From Campylobacter pinnipediorum subsp. pinnipediorum (GTDB lineage: Bacteria > Campylobacterota > Campylobacteria > Campylobacterales > Campylobacteraceae): a stretch of DNA of 64,000 nucleotides. The position numbers and the translations under genes are program-made. Below, piece by piece: positions 59,141-64,000 of this stretch (the first letter of the stretch is position 1; each line of letters starts with the position of its first letter). Location: the NCBI RefSeq assembly GCF_002021925.1, contig NZ_CP012546.1:1054001-1118000 (forward strand), in the 5' to 3' direction. The notes beneath the pieces were generated by a model, which had not been told where the DNA came from, did no database searches, and saw nothing but the letters and a program-made list of their open reading frames with translations.

Positions 59141-61309
59141 ATGGCAAAAAATAAAATTTTAGTTCTTGTAGCTCCATTTTTAGCGCCCATAATAAAATTT
59201 AAAAGCTTAAGTATAGTGGGTCTTATTGTTGCTATTTTAGCAATAATAATAGTTCCGTTACCAAGCGGAGTTCTTGATTTTTTTTTGGCTCTTTCTATCT
59301 CTATATCTGTTTTAATAATACTTATTTCAATCTACGTCCCAAAACCAACAGACCTTAGCACTTTTCCAACTCTAATACTTATAATAACACTATTTAGACT
59401 ATCTTTAAATATAGCAACAACACGTATGATACTAAGCAAAGGACACAATGGACCTGAGGCTGTAAGTGATATCATATCTAGCTTTGGTGCGTTTGTTGTT
59501 GGCGGAAATTATGTGATAGGAATTATAGTTTTTTGTATCTTGGTTCTTATAAATTTTATGGTTGTAACCAAGGGCTCTACTCGTGTTTCAGAGGTTCAAG
59601 CTCGTTTTACACTAGATGCTATGCCGGGTAAACAAATGGCAATAGATGCTGATTTAAATGCTGGATTGATAGATGAAAAAACGGCAAGAGAGAGAAGACA
59701 AGCTATCATCAGCGAAGCAAACTTTTATGGAGCAATGGATGGTTCATCTAAGTTTATAAAAGGCGATGCGGTAGCCGGTATTATCATAACAATAATAAAC
59801 ATAATAGGTGGCTTTGCTATAGGCTCTTTTCAGTTTGATTTAGATATGGCAACATCAGCACAAAACTACACTATATTAACGATAGGTGATGGCTTGGTCG
59901 GTCAAATACCAGCACTAATAACATCAACAGCAACAGCTATCATAATAACAAGAGCAAGTAAAGATGATGATAACTTTGCAGAAGGAACATTAAACCAACT
60001 ACTTGGAGATTATAAGACACTTTTTATAGTTGGATTCATACTATTTATTTTTGCTTTAGTTCCCGGTCTTCCTACTTTTTCACTTGGATTTATATCATTT
60101 TTGTTTTTAGGTCTTGGATATATGGTAAAACAAGCTCAAGATGGCAATCTAATAATGCCAACCACTACTATGAGTGAATCAAAAAGCAAACCAGATGATC
60201 CAAACTCACCAACAGCACAAAACCAGACAAAGCCCATAAAAAAAAGCGAAGAAGAGATAGCAAGAGAAGAAGAAAATAAAATAAATGACATTTTAAAACT
60301 TGAAATTTTAGAGCTGGATTTGGGATATGGGTTATTAAAACTAGCCGATGTTGACCTTATAGAAAGAATCAGAGCTATGCGTAGAAACATAGCAACTCAG
60401 CTTGGATTTTTAATGCCAAAAATAAGAATAAGAGACAATCTTCAACTACCGCCAAATGAGTATAGATTTAAATTAAAAGGTGTTATTATAGGCCAAGGAG
60501 AAATTTATGCTGATAAATTTCTTGCTATGGATAGCGGTCTAGTAAGCGAAGATATAGAAGGAATTCCGACAAAAGAACCAGCCTTTGGGCTAGATGCACT
60601 TTGGATAGACACAAACATAAAAGAAGATGCGATACTAAGTGGTTATACGATAGTTGATCCAGCAAGTGTTATATCAACGCATATGAGCGAACTAATCAAA
60701 CAAAACTCAGCCGAACTTCTAACAAGACAAGAAACACAAATCCTGCTAGACAAACTCAAAAATGACTATCCGGTTATAGTAGATGATACACTTAAAATAG
60801 CAAGTATAGGTCTAATACAAAAAGTTCTTAAAGCACTATTAAAAGATAATATACCTATAAAAGATATGCTAAGTATATTAGAAGCTATAAGTGATATAGC
60901 CGAAGTAAGCAAAAATCTAGACATCATAATAGAGCATGTTAGATCATCTCTATCAAGAATAATAACATCAATTTATAAAAATGAAAATGGCGAATTAAAT
61001 TTTTATATCCTTGAAACATCTGTTCAACAAAAACTTATGGAAGCAGTTCAATACAAAGATGGCAACTATCATCTTATGATAAATGTTGCGCAAACATCAG
61101 CTATAGTTCAAGCACTAAGAAACGAAAAACAAAAAAGACCAATAAGTCAAAGTGGTCCGATGATACTCTGTGTTGAGCCTAGTTTAAGAAAATTCATAGC
61201 TGATATTTGTTCTAATTTTAGTATAGACATAGTCATATTAAGCTTTGCGGAAATTTCGCCAAATACACCATTTGAAACAGTTGGTGTTATAGAAATACAA
61301 AATTTATAA
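59141..61309 (+). CDS. flhA: Flagellar export gate protein FlhA
   Basis: A 722-residue FlhA. Eight transmembrane helices in the first 330 residues with PTLILIITLFRLSLNIATTR and DAMPGKQMAIDADLNAGLID, and the C-terminal cytoplasmic FlhA-C ring domain (LREPNxx-type) that docks chaperone-substrate pairs. Start ATG 59141. The gene overlaps no neighbour and precedes a DHH gene by 9 bases. Confidence 0.97.
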   Translation: MAKNKILVLVAPFLAPIIKFKSLSIVGLIVAILAIIIVPLPSGVLDFFLALSISISVLIILISIYVPKPTDLSTFPTLILIITLFRLSLNIATTRMILSKGHNGPEAVSDIISSFGAFVVGGNYVIGIIVFCILVLINFMVVTKGSTRVSEVQARFTLDAMPGKQMAIDADLNAGLIDEKTARERRQAIISEANFYGAMDGSSKFIKGDAVAGIIITIINIIGGFAIGSFQFDLDMATSAQNYTILTIGDGLVGQIPALITSTATAIIITRASKDDDNFAEGTLNQLLGDYKTLFIVGFILFIFALVPGLPTFSLGFISFLFLGLGYMVKQAQDGNLIMPTTTMSESKSKPDDPNSPTAQNQTKPIKKSEEEIAREEENKINDILKLEILELDLGYGLLKLADVDLIERIRAMRRNIATQLGFLMPKIRIRDNLQLPPNEYRFKLKGVIIGQGEIYADKFLAMDSGLVSEDIEGIPTKEPAFGLDALWIDTNIKEDAILSGYTIVDPASVISTHMSELIKQNSAELLTRQETQILLDKLKNDYPVIVDDTLKIASIGLIQKVLKALLKDNIPIKDMLSILEAISDIAEVSKNLDIIIEHVRSSLSRIITSIYKNENGELNFYILETSVQQKLMEAVQYKDGNYHLMINVAQTSAIVQALRNEKQKRPISQSGPMILCVEPSLRKFIADICSNFSIDIVILSFAEISPNTPFETVGVIEIQNL

Positions 61310-61318
61310 AGGAAACAA

Positions 61319-62329
61319 ATGAAATTTTTTCACCTCTCTCATACTGATTTAGATGGATATGGAGCACAATTTATAACAAAATACTATTTTAAAGATGTTA
61401 TTTATTCAAACTCAAATTACGGAAGAGAGATAGATGATAAATTTAATACGATATTATCAAAACTAACAGATGAAGAAAGCATTATTTTAATAACAGATTT
61501 AAACTTAACAAAAGAGCAATGTATAGATTTTACAGAAAAGTTAAAAGACAAAAACGCAAAATTATTTTTACTAGACCATCACCAAAGCGGTGCAGAATGT
61601 GCTTCTGAGTTTGATTGGTATTTTTTAGATTCTAGCAGATGTGCTACAAAAATAACTTATGATTTTTTTGCGAATATGCTTGGTAAAAATAAAGAGTTAG
61701 AGCTTTTTAGTGATGTTGTAAACTCGGTTGATATATGGCTAAAAGAAAGCAAGCATTTTGAAATGGGAAAGGTATGTCTTGGACTTGTAGCAAATGCTAA
61801 GGATATAAATAAAGTAATGTTTGAAAATGAAAATAATCTTTATATGTTTCATCTTCTTGAAAATGCTAGAAAATTTTTCAATGATAAAAACGACTATATA
61901 GGTCTTGATATGGCTATACACGGAATAAAAAAAGATTTTTTTAAACAAGACAAAGATGAAACTTTAAGTAATTTAATATCAAATTATGTAGTAACCTTGC
62001 TAAGCAAAAACAGAGAGAATCTAACAATACAATATAAAGAATTTAAAGGGATACTAACTTACAATATAGGCAACACATCTGTTATAGGAAATGATTTTTT
62101 AGTTGCAAACCCTGATTATGATTTTTTCTTAGATATCACAAATAAAAAAACAATGAGTTTTAGAGCAAATGGAAAGGTAGATGTTAGCTTAATGGCTAAA
62201 AATCTAGTTGGTGGTGGCGGACATGTGAATGCCAGTGGTGGCTTATTTGCTGGTTTTAAAGATAGTTTTGATTATCAAATTATCAAAGAACAAGTAACTG
62301 AGCTAATAAATAAAAAAACACAGGAGTAA
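61319..62329 (+). CDS. DHH/DHHA1-family phosphoesterase
   Basis: A 336-residue protein: HTDLDGYGAQ and LLDHHQSGAE are the metal-binding motifs of DHH enzymes, and GGGGHVNASGG near the end is the DHHA1 motif. Could be an oligoribonuclease (NrnA-like) or a polyphosphatase; family members vary. Operon with flhA and the next two genes. Confidence 0.85.
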   Translation: MKFFHLSHTDLDGYGAQFITKYYFKDVIYSNSNYGREIDDKFNTILSKLTDEESIILITDLNLTKEQCIDFTEKLKDKNAKLFLLDHHQSGAECASEFDWYFLDSSRCATKITYDFFANMLGKNKELELFSDVVNSVDIWLKESKHFEMGKVCLGLVANAKDINKVMFENENNLYMFHLLENARKFFNDKNDYIGLDMAIHGIKKDFFKQDKDETLSNLISNYVVTLLSKNRENLTIQYKEFKGILTYNIGNTSVIGNDFLVANPDYDFFLDITNKKTMSFRANGKVDVSLMAKNLVGGGGHVNASGGLFAGFKDSFDYQIIKEQVTELINKKTQE

Positions 62330-62331
62330 AA

Positions 62332-62562
62332 ATGAGAGAAGAAGAAGTTAGTATTGATGAATTAAGCTATGAGCTTAGTATGGTTTTAGAAGGTTTACTC
62401 TATTATACAGGGGTTAAAAAATCAAATTTAGAAGAAGCTGCAAATATATATGTCCAAAGCATAGATGATGCACTCGAAAACTCAGAAGCAACAGGTGTTG
62501 ATGAAGTGATTGAAATCATAGAATACATGAAAAAACATCATAAAAAGTTATTTGAAAAATAA
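62332..62562 (+). CDS. Conserved hypothetical protein, 76 aa
   Basis: An acidic, fully helical small protein (MREEEVSIDELSYELSMVLE) starting 2 bases after the previous stop. It is probably co-transcribed. Function not recognised. Confidence 0.6.
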   Translation: MREEEVSIDELSYELSMVLEGLLYYTGVKKSNLEEAANIYVQSIDDALENSEATGVDEVIEIIEYMKKHHKKLFEK

Positions 62563-62577
62563 AAAAAGGAAAAAGCA

Positions 62578-62976
62578 ATGATAAAAAAATATCTAATTAG
62601 TATATGCATGATTGGTATTGCATTAATTGCAAATGATAATTTTGACAAAGCAACAGAGCAATTTAATGCAAAAGATTATAAAAATGCGTATTTAAATTTT
62701 AATAAAGCTTGTAAAGAAGGTGTTAAAAAAGCTTGCACGATGAATGCTATAATGCTTTTTAATGGTAGCGGGGTTAAAAAAGATAATGCTCAAGCTGAGC
62801 AAATTTTTGAAAAAATGTGTAATGAAAATGAGTTTATGGCTTGTGAAAAACTTGGAGAAATGTATGCTTATGGACTCACAAAAAACAAACAAAAAGATGA
62901 AGAAAAAACAAAAGCACTTTTTAAAAAATCTTGTGATGGTGGATATAAACCAGCTTGTGAATTAGTAAAAGAATAA
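62578..62976 (+). CDS. Sel1-repeat (HcpA-like) exported protein
   Basis: A 132-residue protein with signal peptide (ISICMIGIALIAND) and three repeats of about 36 residues, each with a Cys pair (ACKEGVKKACT, CNENEFMAC, SCDGGYKPAC). This is the Cys-paired Sel1-like repeat of Helicobacter Hcp proteins, which make protein contacts in the periplasm. AAAAAAGG before ATG. Confidence 0.85.
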   Translation: MIKKYLISICMIGIALIANDNFDKATEQFNAKDYKNAYLNFNKACKEGVKKACTMNAIMLFNGSGVKKDNAQAEQIFEKMCNENEFMACEKLGEMYAYGLTKNKQKDEEKTKALFKKSCDGGYKPACELVKE

Positions 62977-62981
62977 TCAAA

Positions 62982-63914
62982 ATGTATAGTTATAAACGCA
63001 AAGATTTATTAGGAACGATAGACCTTAGCAAAGAAGAAATACTATATTTTTTAGACAAGGCTAAAGAATTTAAACAGCTAAATTTACAAGATATAAAAAA
63101 ATCAGATAGTTTAAGAGGGAAGACAACAATAAATGCTTTTTTTGAAAACTCAACTCGCACAAGAACATCTTTTGAAATAGCGGCAAAAAGACTTGGTGCA
63201 GATGCTGTTAATTTTACAGCATCAAGTTCTAGTGTAAAAAAAGGCGAAACTCTAATAGACACTATAAAAAATATGGCTGCTATGAAAACTGATATTATAG
63301 TCATAAGACATTATAGCTCAGGAGCTGCCATACTTGCAGCAAATAATACAGAAGCTAGCATAGTAAATGCTGGAGATGGTCTAAACGAACATCCGTCACA
63401 ATCCCTGCTTGATCTTTTTACTATAAGCGAATACAACAAAAAGCTTGATAAAAGCACAACAGTTGCAATCATAGGAGATATAGCTAGATCAAGGGTAGCA
63501 AGATCAAATATATGGGCTATGAAAACACTGGGTATAAATGTAAAACTATTTGCCCCTGCTATGATGATGCCAAAAGATGCCGAAGTATTTGGTTGTCAAA
63601 TTTGCAAAAACATGGAAGAGGCTTGTGAAGGAAGCGATGTTATAATAATGCTTAGGATCCAGCTAGAAAGGTCTGATGGCGATGTTGCATTTCCTAGCTC
63701 AAGAGAGTATTCTAAATTTTTTGGATTAAATAAAGATAGGGCAAAATTAGCAAATAAAAATGCAATAATACTACATCCAGGTCCAATAAATAGAGGAGTT
63801 GAGATAAACTCTGATGTGGCTGATTCTGATTGCTCTGTGATTTTAAATCAAGTTGAAAATGGTGTTGCTATAAGAATGGCAATCCTTCACACACTAGCCC
63901 AAAATAGGAACTAA
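62982..63914 (+). CDS. pyrB: Aspartate carbamoyltransferase catalytic subunit
   Basis: A 310-residue enzyme. FFENSTRTRTSFEIAA is the carbamoyl-phosphate loop, and LNEHPSQSLLDLFTI the second signature. Second step of pyrimidine synthesis. The next gene begins as a dihydroorotase. Confidence 0.96.
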   Translation: MYSYKRKDLLGTIDLSKEEILYFLDKAKEFKQLNLQDIKKSDSLRGKTTINAFFENSTRTRTSFEIAAKRLGADAVNFTASSSSVKKGETLIDTIKNMAAMKTDIIVIRHYSSGAAILAANNTEASIVNAGDGLNEHPSQSLLDLFTISEYNKKLDKSTTVAIIGDIARSRVARSNIWAMKTLGINVKLFAPAMMMPKDAEVFGCQICKNMEEACEGSDVIIMLRIQLERSDGDVAFPSSREYSKFFGLNKDRAKLANKNAIILHPGPINRGVEINSDVADSDCSVILNQVENGVAIRMAILHTLAQNRN

Positions 63915-63915
63915 A

Positions 63916-64000
63916 ATGAAAATAGCTATAAATAATGGACTAATTATAAATCATGATAAAACATTCAAAGCAAATGTACTAATAGAAGATGAAAAAATAG
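63916..64000 (+). CDS. pyrC: Dihydroorotase-like gene (partial, runs off the right edge)
   Basis: ATG 63916, 1 base after pyrB, begins MKIAINNGLIINHDKTFKAN then VLIEDEKI, the N-terminal small beta domain of amidohydrolases such as PyrC. Only 28 residues are visible; with pyrB upstream dihydroorotase is the best guess. Confidence 0.6.
   Translation, partial: MKIAINNGLIINHDKTFKANVLIEDEKI

Overview
The window is low-GC DNA typical of the Epsilonproteobacteria, most likely Campylobacter. The support is a chromosomal CmeDEF-type efflux operon whose three proteins are close in length to those of C. jejuni, the gene run glmU-coaBC-x-uppS-prepilin peptidase-lptF/G-truA, an lctP-lutABC lactate operon, flhA next to an Rrf2 regulator, and motAB-fliP. 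I cannot name the species from sequence alone.

Region 1 (1-23.2 kb) is the right-hand part of a lambda-like prophage integrated at the 3' end of a tRNA-Ser(GCT) gene (23197-23286). Its left end lies outside the window. A LexA/CI-type repressor (8397-9140) sits in the middle. Leftward from it run a Cro-like gene, small regulators, a replication protein, an orphan C5 DNA methyltransferase, a DUF1064 nuclease-like gene, both terminase subunits and the portal gene. Rightward run recombination and early genes: a DUF1351 protein, an RecE-like nuclease, a RecT-like protein, SSB, two antirepressor-like proteins, a Doc toxin module, a Cas2-fold-like protein, a MazG-like pyrophosphatase, an excisionase and the integrase. 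The two early operons start from an exactly duplicated 35-bp promoter/operator (8298-8332 and, inverted, 10476-10510), analogous to lambda OR/PR and OL/PL. The rightward copy is followed by a roughly 300-nt structured leader. The integrase gene is split by a frameshift at an A6 run, and a second gene carries an in-frame stop, so the element may be defective or use recoding.

Region 2 (23.3-50.5 kb) is ordinary chromosome: a TraT-like lipoprotein; the lactate permease and LutABC; a minus-strand run motA-motB-fliP-cmeD-cmeE-cmeF-eamA with almost no gaps; then glmU, coaBC, uppS, a prepilin peptidase, an LPS-export permease, truA, a Ser/Thr transporter, pepF, a probable SspB-like ClpXP adaptor, and a large TonB-dependent haemoglobin/transferrin-type receptor.

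Region 3 (50.5-57.1 kb) is the most interesting part. One minus-strand operon encodes an exported histidine-ammonia-lyase-family protein that lacks the Ala-Ser-Gly triad needed to form the MIO cofactor, a Tat-exported flavoprotein of the fumarate/urocanate reductase superfamily, a small tetraheme cytochrome, a NapC/NirT-type membrane tetraheme cytochrome, a sensor kinase whose dCache domain carries the amino-acid-binding signature, and its response regulator. It reads as a self-regulated periplasmic respiratory chain that converts an amino-acid-like substrate and reduces the product, by an unknown chemistry.

Region 4 (57.3-64 kb) holds metK, an IscR-like Rrf2 regulator, flhA, a DHH phosphoesterase, a Sel1-repeat protein, pyrB and the start of a dihydroorotase-like gene.
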